Both the position numbers and the translations under genes were made by a program. Under the pieces are notes generated by a model that worked only from the letters and a program-made list of their open reading frames with translations, had not been told where the DNA came from and did no database searches. Of a DNA stretch of 64,000 bases, positions 40,994 through 49,824 are shown piece after piece. The stretch covers positions 119,567-183,566 of the forward strand of contig CAYNKA010000008.1 of NCBI GenBank assembly GCA_964397655.1, written 5' to 3'. This DNA comes from CAYNKA01 sp964397655. GTDB lineage: Bacteria > Spirochaetota > Spirochaetia > DTKZ01. Position 1 is the stretch's first letter; every line of letters begins with the position of its first letter.

Positions 40994-41872
40994 ATGAAGA
41001 CCTACGATATCGTCATGATGGGCCACGTATCCAAGGACATCATGATCTACCAGGGCAGGGAAGAACGGCTCCTCGGCGGAGCCGTGGTATATTCGTCCGC
41101 GGCGGCCGCGAGGTCCGGGGCCCGCGTCCTGGTCCTCACCAAGGCGGCGAAGGCCGATCTTTCTCTGCTCGAAGTCATGAAGCACGAAAACACGACGGTG
41201 GAGGCGATCGATTCGCCGGCCACGACTTCCATCAGGAACGAATACCTCACCGAAGACCGGGAACGGAGAATCGTCACCCTCCTCTCCGGAGCGGACCCCT
41301 TTACCGCGGAGGATCTTCCGCCGATCGAAACGAAGATTCTGCACGTCGCGGGACTGTTTTTCGGTGAAATCCCTCCTTCCATTTTCCCGAAGCTCGCCAA
41401 GCGGCATCCCCTCGCGGTTGACGCCCAAGGACTGCTCAGGAGGAGCGAAAACGGAAATCTCCTGTTCCGCGATCTGGAGAACAAGGCGGAGGTGCTGTCT
41501 CTGATCACCTATCTCAAGACCGACGCCGCCGAGGCGGAGGTGCTCACCGGGGAGAAGGACCGCGAAAAGGCCGCCCGGATCCTCGCCTCCTACGGGCCGA
41601 AAGAGGTCATGGTGACCCACAACACCGAAGTCATCGTGCTCACGGAGGGGAAATTCCACCGCGCGCCTTTCACGCCCAAAAACCTCTCCGGAAGAACCGG
41701 AAGAGGAGACACCTGCTTCGCCTCCTATCTGGTGCGGCGCCTGGCGAAAGGACCGCAGGAATCGGTCGAATACGCCGCCGCCCTCACGAGCATAAAGATG
41801 GAAACTCCGGGAATCTTCCGAGGCAGCGTCGCGGACGTGGAAGCGAGGATGAAGACGGATAGGAGGCGGTGA
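40994..41872 (+). CDS. PfkB-family carbohydrate kinase
   Basis: The 292-residue protein starts at ATG 40994 behind GGGGGTG; the frame upstream is not supported. PfkB signatures include an early GGAVVYSSAAAARSGA segment and the C-terminal ATP/anion motif SGRTGRGDTCFASYL with the catalytic Asp (about residue 241). It phosphorylates a sugar, sugar acid or nucleoside. It is divergent from the FbpA-like operon and convergent with the LacI gene, so it is probably its own unit; the LacI-type operator at 40887-40901 may also govern it. Confidence 0.9.
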   Translation: MKTYDIVMMGHVSKDIMIYQGREERLLGGAVVYSSAAAARSGARVLVLTKAAKADLSLLEVMKHENTTVEAIDSPATTSIRNEYLTEDRERRIVTLLSGADPFTAEDLPPIETKILHVAGLFFGEIPPSIFPKLAKRHPLAVDAQGLLRRSENGNLLFRDLENKAEVLSLITYLKTDAAEAEVLTGEKDREKAARILASYGPKEVMVTHNTEVIVLTEGKFHRAPFTPKNLSGRTGRGDTCFASYLVRRLAKGPQESVEYAAALTSIKMETPGIFRGSVADVEARMKTDRRR

Positions 41873-41908
41873 TCGGCGCGGTTCTCCCGCCGCGAGGGGT
41901 GCCTATCG

Positions 41909-42940
41909 TCAGGATTTCTGGTTTCGATTCCGGACGCTTTCCCGGACGACGAGGTCTCCTCCGATCTGAACCTTGACGGGCGGAGCTCCTTCGTTGAGGA
42001 TGCGGTCCCGGAGGAGCCGCAGGGCCATCGAGCCGATTTCCTTTTTCGAGACCTGGATGGTGGTGAGCGGCGGATCGCTCAGGGTCGAAGTGGGAAGGTC
42101 GTCGAAACCGACTACCGACACGTCTCGAGGAATTCGGTAGCCTGCTTCCTTGATGGCCTTCATCACCCCGAGGCACACGATGTCGTTGACGCAGAAAAGC
42201 CCCTCGGGGAGGCCGGCCTTGCCTGCGAGGATGCGTCGGAAATCCTGATAGGCGCCTTGGAACGTGGAGTCCACCTCGAAGACGTGATTTTCGTCCAATT
42301 CCAGATCGAACAGCCCGAGGACGTCCCGAAAGCTTGATTCCCGAAGCAGGAAGTTCCTCGTGCCCACGAGCGATGAGACGAGGCCGATCTTCCTGTGCCC
42401 GGTCTCGAAAAGATGGGAAACCACGCGATAGACGGCGTCGCCGTTGTTCATGTCCACGAAGTCGAAGGGCTGATACTCGACGTAGGTATCGAGAAAGACC
42501 AGGGGTTTTCCGAAACCGGCGAACTGGCGAACGTCGTCGTCGGAGAGTTCCGTACCGAGTATGATGAAACCAGAGGCGTCCTGCTGCCCCATCGTGTGGA
42601 TGATCTCCTGGATCGGCCCCGAAGACCGGTAGGACGAGATTTCCACTTTTACCTGGAGTTCCTTCGCCTCGCGGATGATCCCCTCGATGTAGTCGGCTAT
42701 GAACACGTTGTGGTCGCGGTTGAGGGTGTGCCCGTGTCTCACGATCTGGAGAAACTGGAAGGTCGCCTTGTAGTTGGGGCTGCTCGCCCGCTTTCGGTAT
42801 CCGAGTTCACCGGCAAGAGTGAGGATCCTCTCGCGGGTCTGCTTGCTTACGCCCTTGCGATTGTTCAGCGCGAGCGATACGGTCGCCGGAGAGACGCCGG
42901 CCTTCCTCGCTATGTCGTCCAAATTCATCTGCTCGTCCAT
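41909..42940 (-). CDS. LacI-family transcriptional regulator
   Basis: The 343-residue repressor has an N-terminal helix-turn-helix (about residues 5-25, MNLDDIARKAGVSPATVSLAL) followed by a periplasmic-binding-protein-like sugar domain. The family binds CG-centred palindromes. Possible targets are 40887-40901 and 56455-56469 and, less clearly, the AT-rich promoter of the divergent TctC gene 173 bases away. The effector is unknown; the surrounding kinase and TTT genes suggest a sugar acid. Confidence 0.93.
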   Translation of the reverse strand: MDEQMNLDDIARKAGVSPATVSLALNNRKGVSKQTRERILTLAGELGYRKRASSPNYKATFQFLQIVRHGHTLNRDHNVFIADYIEGIIREAKELQVKVEISSYRSSGPIQEIIHTMGQQDASGFIILGTELSDDDVRQFAGFGKPLVFLDTYVEYQPFDFVDMNNGDAVYRVVSHLFETGHRKIGLVSSLVGTRNFLLRESSFRDVLGLFDLELDENHVFEVDSTFQGAYQDFRRILAGKAGLPEGLFCVNDIVCLGVMKAIKEAGYRIPRDVSVVGFDDLPTSTLSDPPLTTIQVSKKEIGSMALRLLRDRILNEGAPPVKVQIGGDLVVRESVRNRNQKS

Positions 42941-43046
42941 AACCGTTCATCGTGCATAGTAACGAATATCGTCGTGAAAAAGCAAGGTTGCATCTGTCGT
43001 ACTCCTCTCGAGCATCCCGTTTTTGCGCTGTTCGGAATCGCATCAC

Positions 43047-43074
43047 TTGACAACTCAAATGACTCGGGTATATT
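43047..43074 (+). promoter_or_regulatory. Sigma-70 promoter of the TTT operon
   Basis: TTGACA (43047-43052), a 16-base spacer and TATATT (43069-43074) precede the TctC-type gene; its -10 abuts the shared AT-rich motif. Confidence 0.75.
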
Positions 43075-43103
43075 TTAATTTAACTTTAATTGAAATTTCA
43101 ATA
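43073..43103. promoter_or_regulatory. Operator-like AT-rich motif, also found before dhaK
   Basis: The first 26 bases (43073-43098, starting TTTTAATT and ending TGAAATTT) match 48874-48899 at 23 positions. A perfect 14-base palindrome ATTGAAATTTCAAT lies at 43089-43102, directly against the ribosome site. Confidence 0.6.
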
Positions 43104-43113
43104 GGAGGAACGC

Positions 43114-44100
43114 ATGAAAAAGACTTCACTTATTATCGTCGGTCTCATCGTCATGGCGAGTGTTCTTTGGGCAGGAGGATCCGCGGAGAAAAAACCCGCC
43201 GATTGGCCCGAGAAAGGCAAGCAGATGGAAATGGTCGTCGGATTCGGCGCAGGCGGAACCTCCGACACCGCGGCGCGATTTTTCGCCGAGTCCCTGAACA
43301 AGGAATTGGGAATCCCCGTCGTCACCTCCAACAGAACCGGAGCGACAGGTTCGGTCGCGGGCGTGTACGTGTCCAAGGCGAAACCCGACGGCTATGTGGT
43401 CGGCTACGAACCCATCGAAGGTCTCTTCTGGAAGCCCCTCGGCATGGCGCCCGTGAGCCTGGTCGAGAACTTCACCATTTTCGGCCTAGCGGTCCAGGTT
43501 CCGGCTACCGTAACCATCAAGGCCAACGACAAGCGGTTCCAGGACATGAAGGGACTCCTCGATTTCGCCAAGGCGAATCCTGGGAAAATCAAGGTCGGAA
43601 CCTCCGGAGTGGGCTCCAACTGGGAAGTCGCCGCCCGTCTCATCGAACAGAAATACGGCGTTTCCTTCACCTACGTTCCCTACGAAGGCGGCGCCAGCGC
43701 AGCGATCGCCCTCCTTCAGGGTTCGGTCGACATGGTGACCAATGCCCCCGGAGAGTTCATCTCCCAGATCAAGTCCGGCGAACTCAAGGTGCTCGGCCTG
43801 ATGACGGACAAGAGAGCCAAGTTCCTCCCGGACATTCCGACGCTCAAGGAACAGGGCTTCGAACTCGTGCACGGCGGCTGGGGAGTCATCGCCGGGCCGA
43901 AGGACATTCCCGCCCCCATCGCCGGGAAAATATCCAAGATCGTCATGGACACCTACATTTCCGAAAAATACCAGAATTTCTGCATGCAGCGGTTCCTCGT
44001 CGCCGATTCACCGATGAACGGCGAGCAGGCCACCGCCTTCGCCAAGGCCGAATGGCAGAAGCTCGAGCCCCTCATCAAGGCCGCAGGCTGGATCAAGTAG
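43114..44100 (+). CDS. Tripartite tricarboxylate transporter substrate-binding protein (TctC family)
   Basis: The 328-residue periplasmic receptor has a signal peptide with the Gly-Gly-Ser-Ala-Glu mature start and the Bug/TctC fold (GFGAGGTSDTAARFFAESL near residue 45 and VPYEGGASAAIALLQGSVDM). It captures carboxylates for the TctA-TctB channel encoded two genes downstream. AGGAGG precedes ATG. A stem-loop follows the gene. Confidence 0.94.
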   Translation: MKKTSLIIVGLIVMASVLWAGGSAEKKPADWPEKGKQMEMVVGFGAGGTSDTAARFFAESLNKELGIPVVTSNRTGATGSVAGVYVSKAKPDGYVVGYEPIEGLFWKPLGMAPVSLVENFTIFGLAVQVPATVTIKANDKRFQDMKGLLDFAKANPGKIKVGTSGVGSNWEVAARLIEQKYGVSFTYVPYEGGASAAIALLQGSVDMVTNAPGEFISQIKSGELKVLGLMTDKRAKFLPDIPTLKEQGFELVHGGWGVIAGPKDIPAPIAGKISKIVMDTYISEKYQNFCMQRFLVADSPMNGEQATAFAKAEWQKLEPLIKAAGWIK

Positions 44101-44129
44101 TCATTCGTTCGAGAAAAATGCATTATACT

Positions 44130-44154
44130 GGCATCGGACAGAGTGTCCGATGCC
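44130..44154 (+). terminator. Stem-loop / partial terminator after the TctC gene
   Basis: GGCATCGGACA, loop GAG, TGTCCGATGCC form a perfect 11-pair hairpin followed by GATCTTTTCT. It would reduce read-through into the DapA-like and permease genes and keep binding-protein mRNA abundant. Confidence 0.65.
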
Positions 44155-44181
44155 GATCTTTTCTATAACAAGAGAGAACAG

Positions 44182-45099
44182 GTGAAAATCGTGAAGAAAC
44201 CATTGAGCGGAGTAATAACCGCGGTCATCACCCCCTTCGACGCGAAAGGCGGCGTCGATTACAAAGCGGCCGAAACCATCGTGAAATTCCTGATAAAAAA
44301 AGGAGTCGATGCGCTCTTCCCCGTAGGGACGACGGGAGAGATGTTCAAGCTATCCGAGGACGAGAGGAAAAAACTCGCCGAGACCGTGGTGAAGACGGCG
44401 GGAGGCAAGGTGCCTGTCTGCATTCACGTAGGCGCGATGGACCAGGCGACCAGCGTCAGGCTCGCGCAGCATGCCGAAAAGATCGGCGCCGATTTCATCG
44501 CCTGCGTCACGCCGGCATACTTTACGGCGACGCCGCGCGAAATCGAGGAGTATTTCACGGCCGTGGCGAAGAGCGTCGGGAAGGACTTCCCGATGTACCT
44601 CTACAACATACCGCAGCTGTCTACGAACATGCTCACGGCGGACATCGTCAAACAGGTCGTCGCCCGCTGCAAGAACGTGATCGGCGTCAAGTACTCGAAC
44701 AGCGACATGCTGCTCACCTACAATTACATCCTCACGAAGAAAGGCTTCTCCGTCCTCCAGGGAACGGATCGTTGCTTTCTTCCGGCGCTGTTCATGGGCT
44801 GCGGCGGAACGGTTTCCGGGATCTCGTGCGTATACCCCGAACCCTACGTAAAGGTCTACGAGCATTATCGGAAGGGCGATTTCTCCGCAGCCGAAAAATA
44901 CCAGATCATCGCCAACGAATACTGCAACATCCTCCGCTGCGGCTCCAATATGGCGTATTTCAAGGCGGCACTGGAATACCGCGGCCTTCCCGGCGGCCAC
45001 ATGAGACCGCCTCATCTCGACCTCGACAAGGCGGAAAAGCGGGAATTCATCGCGGGGCTCAAAGCCCTCGACGAGAAGTACTCGGAATTGTTCGAATGA
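44182..45099 (+). CDS. DapA-family (dihydrodipicolinate synthase/N-acetylneuraminate lyase) aldolase
   Basis: The 305-residue TIM-barrel enzyme starts at GTG 44182 (AAGAGAG site); an upstream GTG falls in the hairpin and is rejected. It shows the substrate-carboxylate loop PVGTTGEM, catalytic Tyr in MYLYNIPQ and Schiff-base Lys in IGVKYSNSD. In a TTT operon it is more likely a 2-oxo acid aldolase or dehydratase for the imported acid than a lysine-biosynthesis enzyme. Substrate unknown. Confidence 0.9.
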   Translation: MKIVKKPLSGVITAVITPFDAKGGVDYKAAETIVKFLIKKGVDALFPVGTTGEMFKLSEDERKKLAETVVKTAGGKVPVCIHVGAMDQATSVRLAQHAEKIGADFIACVTPAYFTATPREIEEYFTAVAKSVGKDFPMYLYNIPQLSTNMLTADIVKQVVARCKNVIGVKYSNSDMLLTYNYILTKKGFSVLQGTDRCFLPALFMGCGGTVSGISCVYPEPYVKVYEHYRKGDFSAAEKYQIIANEYCNILRCGSNMAYFKAALEYRGLPGGHMRPPHLDLDKAEKREFIAGLKALDEKYSELFE

Positions 45100-45123
45100 G
45101 CTCCCGACGGAAAGGACAAAATC

Positions 45124-45588
45124 ATGGGATGGAAATCTGAAGGAAAAGTTCAACGAGCGGATCTGGTGACGGGGCTGCTCACGGTCTGCGTCTCCCTCTT
45201 CGTCTTCGCGGAGACCGGCAGGATGCCGGTCATTTCGGCGCACACCCTCGGTTCGGCGTTCTGGCCCAGAATCATCGCATCGATCCTTCTTCTGCTGGGA
45301 ATCGTTCTCATCGTTCACAGTTTCACCCTGACGCGTTCCGAGTCGTACTTCTCATTCGAAAAGGGGAAGGAAGGCAACCTGCGGGACATCCTGATCCTGT
45401 CGGGGATCACGATCCTCTACGGAGGATTCTGGAACGTCGTGCCCTTTCTCGTCAGTTCGCCGATCTTCATTTTTCTCTCGAGCCGCATTCTCAGGCTCGG
45501 GAAACTCGCAACGGTGCTGCTCACCGTCCTGCTGCCGGTCATACTCTACGCCCTTTTCAGGGTCGGCCTCCGAGTGATGATCGTGTGA
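45124..45588 (+). CDS. TTT small membrane subunit (TctB family)
   Basis: The 154-residue protein has four predicted membrane helices with the TctB-like start (RADLVTGLLTVCVSLFVFAETGRMP) and a conserved GSAFWPRIIA segment. It pairs with TctA in the membrane. It lies between the DapA-like gene and tctA (21 bases). Confidence 0.9.
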   Translation: MGWKSEGKVQRADLVTGLLTVCVSLFVFAETGRMPVISAHTLGSAFWPRIIASILLLLGIVLIVHSFTLTRSESYFSFEKGKEGNLRDILILSGITILYGGFWNVVPFLVSSPIFIFLSSRILRLGKLATVLLTVLLPVILYALFRVGLRVMIV

Positions 45589-45609
45589 TGAAAGAGGAGG
45601 AATGATCCG

Positions 45610-47106
45610 ATGTTTGACGTATTGCTGAACGTCCTCCATCCGGGGACGATGCTCTTTCTCCTCGCCGGCGTCCTCGCCGGCATCGTAGTCGGCGCCCTGC
45701 CGGGGCTTTCGGCCACCATGGCGGTGGCGATTCTCACCCCGCTGACGTTCTGGCTCGACAAGAACCTCGGATTCGCCATGCTCCTGGGAGTGTACAATTC
45801 GGCGATCTGGGCAGGGGGGATCAGCGCGATCCTCATCAACACCCCGGGAACGCCGGCGTCCATAGCCCAGACCTTCGACGGCTATCAGATGGCGAAAAGC
45901 GGCAAGGCGGGGCTCGCTCTCGGCATGAACACCATCTATTCCGTCGCGGGAGGCCTCGTATCCACTCTTGTCCTCGTTTTCCTCGCCTTCCCGCTGGCTC
46001 GTTTCGCGCTTAAATTCGAAGCCACCGAATATTGCGCAATCGGTCTATTCGGCCTGAGCCTCATGATTGGAGTTTCGGAAAAGTCGGTGATCAAGGGAAT
46101 GATCATCGGCTGCTTCGGCCTCCTCATAGCGACCGTCGGCATGGACCCGATCGACGGCTTCATGCGGTTCACCTTCGGGATCACCGACATCATCGACGGC
46201 ATTTCCTTCATATCCATCATGATCGGCGTGTACGGCATCGGAGAAATCCTCAACCAGGTCTGGGAAAACGAGAAGGGCAAGCGGTCGATGCTCGACCCGA
46301 ACAAGATCGCCATCGGGAGGATCCTCCCCACGAGACAGGAAGTGAAGCGAACTCTACCGGGAACAGGCATAGCCGCCGTCGTCTCGCCCTTCATCGGCGT
46401 CATACCGGCCACCGGAGGGGACATCGCCTCGCTCATCTGCTGGGATCAGGCCAGGCGGGTTTCCAAACATCCCGAGGAATTCGGGAAAGGCTCGGTGGAA
46501 GGATTCGCCGCCACATCCTTCGCGAACAACGGGGTCATCGGCGGAGCCATGACGACGATGCTTACCCTCGGCATTCCCGGCGACTCAGTCAGCGCCGTCC
46601 TCATCGGGGCTCTCATGATGTACGGCATGATTCCCGGCCCGAAGCTCTTCCAGGAACAGCCCGACTTCATCTACACGATCATCTGGCTTCTCGTCCTGGC
46701 GAACGTGCTCATACTGATCATAGGTCTCCTCACGGCGAAGGCATCCTACAAGATCCTCAACATTCCGAAAGAGATCATCTGGATCACGGTCATCGTTCTC
46801 TGCCTCATCGGGAGCTTCGCGATCAACAATTCCGTGGCGGACGTTTATATCACGGTCGCCTGCGGATTCTTCGGTTTCCTGCTCAGGCGGATGAACTTCC
46901 CGATCGGCCCCCTCATTCTCGGCATCCTGATGGGGCGGCTCGTGGAGACCAACCTGAGGCGAGCCCTCATCATCCATGAAGGCAACTGGACCGTTTTCTT
47001 CACCAGGCCCATAACCCTCATCCTGCTCATCTGCACCGTTCTGTCGATAAGCTGGCCTCTGATCCGAAAGAAGTGGAAGGAACGAAAAGCAGTCCTTGCG
47101 GAATGA
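45610..47106 (+). CDS. TTT large membrane subunit (TctA family)
   Basis: The 498-residue protein has about 12 membrane helices and TctA signatures (GALPGLSATMAVAILTPLTFWL; GIPGDSVSAVLIGALMMYG). It is the channel of the cation-driven carboxylate importer. It ends the operon before a bidirectional terminator. Confidence 0.95.
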   Translation: MFDVLLNVLHPGTMLFLLAGVLAGIVVGALPGLSATMAVAILTPLTFWLDKNLGFAMLLGVYNSAIWAGGISAILINTPGTPASIAQTFDGYQMAKSGKAGLALGMNTIYSVAGGLVSTLVLVFLAFPLARFALKFEATEYCAIGLFGLSLMIGVSEKSVIKGMIIGCFGLLIATVGMDPIDGFMRFTFGITDIIDGISFISIMIGVYGIGEILNQVWENEKGKRSMLDPNKIAIGRILPTRQEVKRTLPGTGIAAVVSPFIGVIPATGGDIASLICWDQARRVSKHPEEFGKGSVEGFAATSFANNGVIGGAMTTMLTLGIPGDSVSAVLIGALMMYGMIPGPKLFQEQPDFIYTIIWLLVLANVLILIIGLLTAKASYKILNIPKEIIWITVIVLCLIGSFAINNSVADVYITVACGFFGFLLRRMNFPIGPLILGILMGRLVETNLRRALIIHEGNWTVFFTRPITLILLICTVLSISWPLIRKKWKERKAVLAE

Positions 47107-47138
47107 GCGGGCCGGTCCTGCAACCGCGCGTCGAATGA

Positions 47139-47175
47139 AAAAGGGGCTGTCCGTCCCGGCGGGCAAGCCCCTTTT
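47139..47175. terminator. Bidirectional intrinsic terminator between tctA and dhaL
   Basis: AAAAGGGGCT and AGCCCCTTTT form a 10-pair stem, with A/T tracts on both sides giving T-runs on either strand. It lies between the stops of the convergent genes. Confidence 0.85.
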
Positions 47176-47193
47176 CGATTTCTGCGGCCGGTA

Positions 47194-47826
47194 TCAGCCC
47201 GTCGTCCTGTCGAAGCCTTCCATGAAGAATACGAAGGCCTGGGCGCCGGGGTCGGGCAGACCGAGCGTCTTTTCCCGGAAGACCGCCGCTTTGCCGTGCT
47301 GTGACACCATCTCCTTGGTTTTTTCCAGGCCGGCCTTCGCCGCCTCGTATCCGCTGCGGATCGCGCCGCGAAGGTCCGCACCCCCGCGTACGGCCGCCTC
47401 GACGGCCTCGGCTGCGGGCTTCAAGGCGTCGACGACGGTCTTGTCGCCGGGTTTTGCCTGCCCGCGCTCCAGGATGCCGGCGAGGAAGGCGTTGAAAAAA
47501 AGGACCGCCTCGGCCGCCCCGAATTCGGGCTTGCCCATGAGCGCCTTGCCTCCGCGAAGCAGACCGGTCGCCATGAGGGTGCCCATGGTCGAGGGAGCGA
47601 CCTTGGCCATGGTCATGCCTCCCTTCGCGATGAGCTTCCCGAGGTCGGTTTCCGTCGACGCCGCGACATCCTCGTACGCGGCGGCGAATCCATGGGTCAT
47701 CGTGAGCCCCAGATCCGCGTCGCCTATTTTACCGTCCAGATCGATGAGGACCTGCCGGTTCTCCTCCATGGCCTTCTTGATGTTCTCGAAGAGAACGACA
47801 ACGTCCGCTTTCTTCATCGTCGTCAT
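47194..47826 (-). CDS. dhaL: Dihydroxyacetone-kinase-type L subunit (DhaL)
   Basis: The 210-residue nucleotide-binding subunit shows LDGKIGDADLGLTMTHG (metal/ADP-binding Asp residues) and GSxxG-type loops of the all-alpha DhaL fold. It is read 9 bases after dhaK. No DhaM phosphotransferase is present, so ATP is the likely phosphate donor. The natural substrate is probably another ketose; see the DhaK entry. Confidence 0.92.
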   Translation of the reverse strand: MTTMKKADVVVLFENIKKAMEENRQVLIDLDGKIGDADLGLTMTHGFAAAYEDVAASTETDLGKLIAKGGMTMAKVAPSTMGTLMATGLLRGGKALMGKPEFGAAEAVLFFNAFLAGILERGQAKPGDKTVVDALKPAAEAVEAAVRGGADLRGAIRSGYEAAKAGLEKTKEMVSQHGKAAVFREKTLGLPDPGAQAFVFFMEGFDRTTG

Positions 47827-47835
47827 TACGCTCTC

Positions 47836-48837
47836 CTAATACTGCATCTGTTCGAAAAACGGAGTGCAGGCCGGCTTCGCGAGCCATGCCTTCAGTTCGT
47901 CGTCGAGCTTGATGAGCGAGATAGAAAAACCGGCCATCTCCATCGATGTTGCGAATTCGCCTACGTAGGTATGGTACACTCCGATTCCCTTCGAGGCCAG
48001 GATCCGGTCGACTTTCCGGTTGATGATGTAGAGCTCCTCCTTCGGCGTGGCGCCGAGTCCATTGACGAGCACCGCGGCGGAATCGCCCTTCGCGTATTCC
48101 ATGTCCGCGAAGATCGCACCCATCATTTCATCCACCACCTCATCGGCCGGCCGGAGCTTGCCCCTGCGGACGCCGTGCTCACCGTGGATTCCCATCCCTA
48201 TCTCCATCTCGTCTTCTCCGAGCGAAAACGACGGTTTCCCGACTTCAGGTATGATGCAGGGAGAGAGGGCGACGCCCATGGTTCGTACGCGCGAGGAGGC
48301 TTTTTCCGCCAGACGCTTCACCTCGTCGAAGTCCTTCCCGGCCTCGGCGGCGGCTCCCGCCACCTTGTACACGAAGAAAATCCCCGCGACGCCCCGCCGC
48401 TTGTGCTCTTCGCCTTTGGGGGCCGAGGCGACGTCGTCCATGCCGATTACCTGCCCTATCTTGATGTCCTCGAGTTCCGCCATCTCCTGCGACATGTTGA
48501 AATTGATCTTGTCGCCCGAGTAGTTGCCGTAGATGTACAGGACGCCCTTGCCGCGACTCACGGCCTTCGTCACCTCGAACATCTGCTCCGCGGAAGGCGA
48601 CTGGAAGACTCCTCCCACGGCGCAACCGTCCAGAAGCCCTTCGCCCACGTATCCCATGAACAGAGGCAGATGACCCGAGCCGCCGCCGGAGACGAGGCCC
48701 ACCTTGTCCTTAACCCGAGCCCGCACGATGTTTCGTTTATTGTCTGCGGTGAACGCAAGCTGTTTCGGATGTGCCGCGAGGATTCCTTCCAGCATCTCAT
48801 CCACGAATCGGTCCGGTTTGTTGATGAATTTCTTCAT
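47836..48837 (-). CDS. dhaK: Dihydroxyacetone-kinase-type K subunit (DhaK), substrate uncertain
   Basis: The 333-residue subunit has the DhaK fold with the catalytic His in GMGIHGEHG and the NYSGDKINF Asp region. The usual GGGSGHEP is GGGSGHLP here, a divergence common among relatives that act on other ketoses such as erythrulose. Its promoter carries the 26-bp motif found before the TTT operon, so the kinase and transporter probably serve one pathway. Confidence 0.88.
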   Translation of the reverse strand: MKKFINKPDRFVDEMLEGILAAHPKQLAFTADNKRNIVRARVKDKVGLVSGGGSGHLPLFMGYVGEGLLDGCAVGGVFQSPSAEQMFEVTKAVSRGKGVLYIYGNYSGDKINFNMSQEMAELEDIKIGQVIGMDDVASAPKGEEHKRRGVAGIFFVYKVAGAAAEAGKDFDEVKRLAEKASSRVRTMGVALSPCIIPEVGKPSFSLGEDEMEIGMGIHGEHGVRRGKLRPADEVVDEMMGAIFADMEYAKGDSAAVLVNGLGATPKEELYIINRKVDRILASKGIGVYHTYVGEFATSMEMAGFSISLIKLDDELKAWLAKPACTPFFEQMQY

Positions 48838-48873
48838 GCCCCTGCTCCTTTTCGATATGCATTCTCATAGCAG

Positions 48874-48923
48874 TTTTAATTAAAATTTAAATGAAATTTA
48901 TACGCAATACCGCGAGCTGTCAA
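48874..48923 (-). promoter_or_regulatory. dhaKL promoter with shared AT-rich operator motif
   Basis: On the minus strand TTGACA (48918-48923) and TATAAA/ATAAAT (48896-48902, spacing 15-16) form a promoter about 60 bases before ATG 48837. The motif at 48874-48904 repeats that at 43073-43103 (23 of 26 matches) and overlaps the -10 region. Confidence 0.65.
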
Positions 48924-49824
48924 TACTACGTAGAAAAATATCAAGCGCAACGTATTGGGCGCTTTTTGGAGTAAACTCTCGGGCGAAGCGCACTCAAGTC
49001 TATGGAGCACGGCAAGTAGTAAAACGACTCGGGCGCTAAGGAGCGGAATCCCTCGGGCCTGACGCACTCAAGCCAGGCAGACTCGACTGAAGGCAAAAAC
49101 CCGTTTTCGGGCCCTTCGACGAGAGCCCGAAGCAAGCCGACCGAGCGGGAACGAAGGAGGCTGATTGATTGGAAGAAAATTCCATCTTGTTTGGATGCTT
49201 TTTTATTTAGCGCGAGGGGGCGAAGCGGAATCGGCCTTTTTGCTTCTCGCTTGTGGAGATCGTCGTCGGAGGCGGCCATGCCCGGAGGGAGCCTGCCGCG
49301 CGGTCCGGCGAGCGGGAGTGAGCCGGAGAAAGCGCGGAGAAAGTGAGAGAACATTTCCGTGAGCTAATACTTGTGGAAGAGTTTAAGGAAGGCTGTACCG
49401 AGCCGAAGAGCTCCCGAGGACTTGGAGCGGAGCCCCCGGTCCCCGCCCTGCCGGTATGGGGACGCGCCTCCACTGGGATGAAGGTGCCACCTGGACGAGG
49501 AGAAGCCGCCCTGCGGCTGCTACCGCGACGATGAGGCCATCGCGCTATCGCAGCCTCGGGTTGGGGCTCCCTGCGGGTGCCCCTGAGGAGCGGAGATTTC
49601 CGTCTCACAGCGCAGCCTCGACGATGAGCAATAAACAGGCACATAGCATACGGATAAACCGCAATGCACGGATACTATCCTCGGCGAGCGTAGAAGCAGG
49701 TCTTGGACGGCATCGGAGCGACCCGAATTCTCCTCGTCAAAGCGGAACTCCGGCGGGGACGCGCCCGGCTATAATCCCAGGGCGGTTCGATTCATAGCGG
49801 TGGTTCCCGGAAACGCCTCGATCG
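48924..49824. other. 0.9-kb non-coding stretch with many hairpins, unexplained
   Basis: No open frame here has a credible protein. A short hairpin with five T (48943-48967) could end a plus-strand transcript. CTCGGGC-N4-CGCACTCAAG occurs twice (near 48978 and 49051). Consecutive perfect stems occur at about 49272-49300 (GCGGC/GCCGC), 49303-49326 (TCCGGC/GCCGGA), 49504-49518 (AGCCGC/GCGGCT), 49533-49557 (GAGGC/GCCTC) and 49564-49584 (GGGGC/GCCCC). CCTCGGCGAGCGT (49679-49691) also occurs in the 23-bp array. It could be a structured RNA, degenerate repeats or decayed DNA. Confidence 0.4.

Noticed and set aside
44143..44181. Upstream GTG start of the DapA-like gene
   Set aside because: It lies in the loop of the hairpin at 44130-44154 and has no ribosome site; GTG 44182 is better placed.
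49775..49800. tRNA gene suggested by GGTTCGATTC
   Set aside because: The T-stem does not pair and no acceptor or anticodon stem is found.
48940..49824. RNase P RNA or tmRNA in the non-coding stretch
   Set aside because: The conserved core strings of RNase P (GGAAAGTCC, ACAGAA) and the tmRNA ends are absent.
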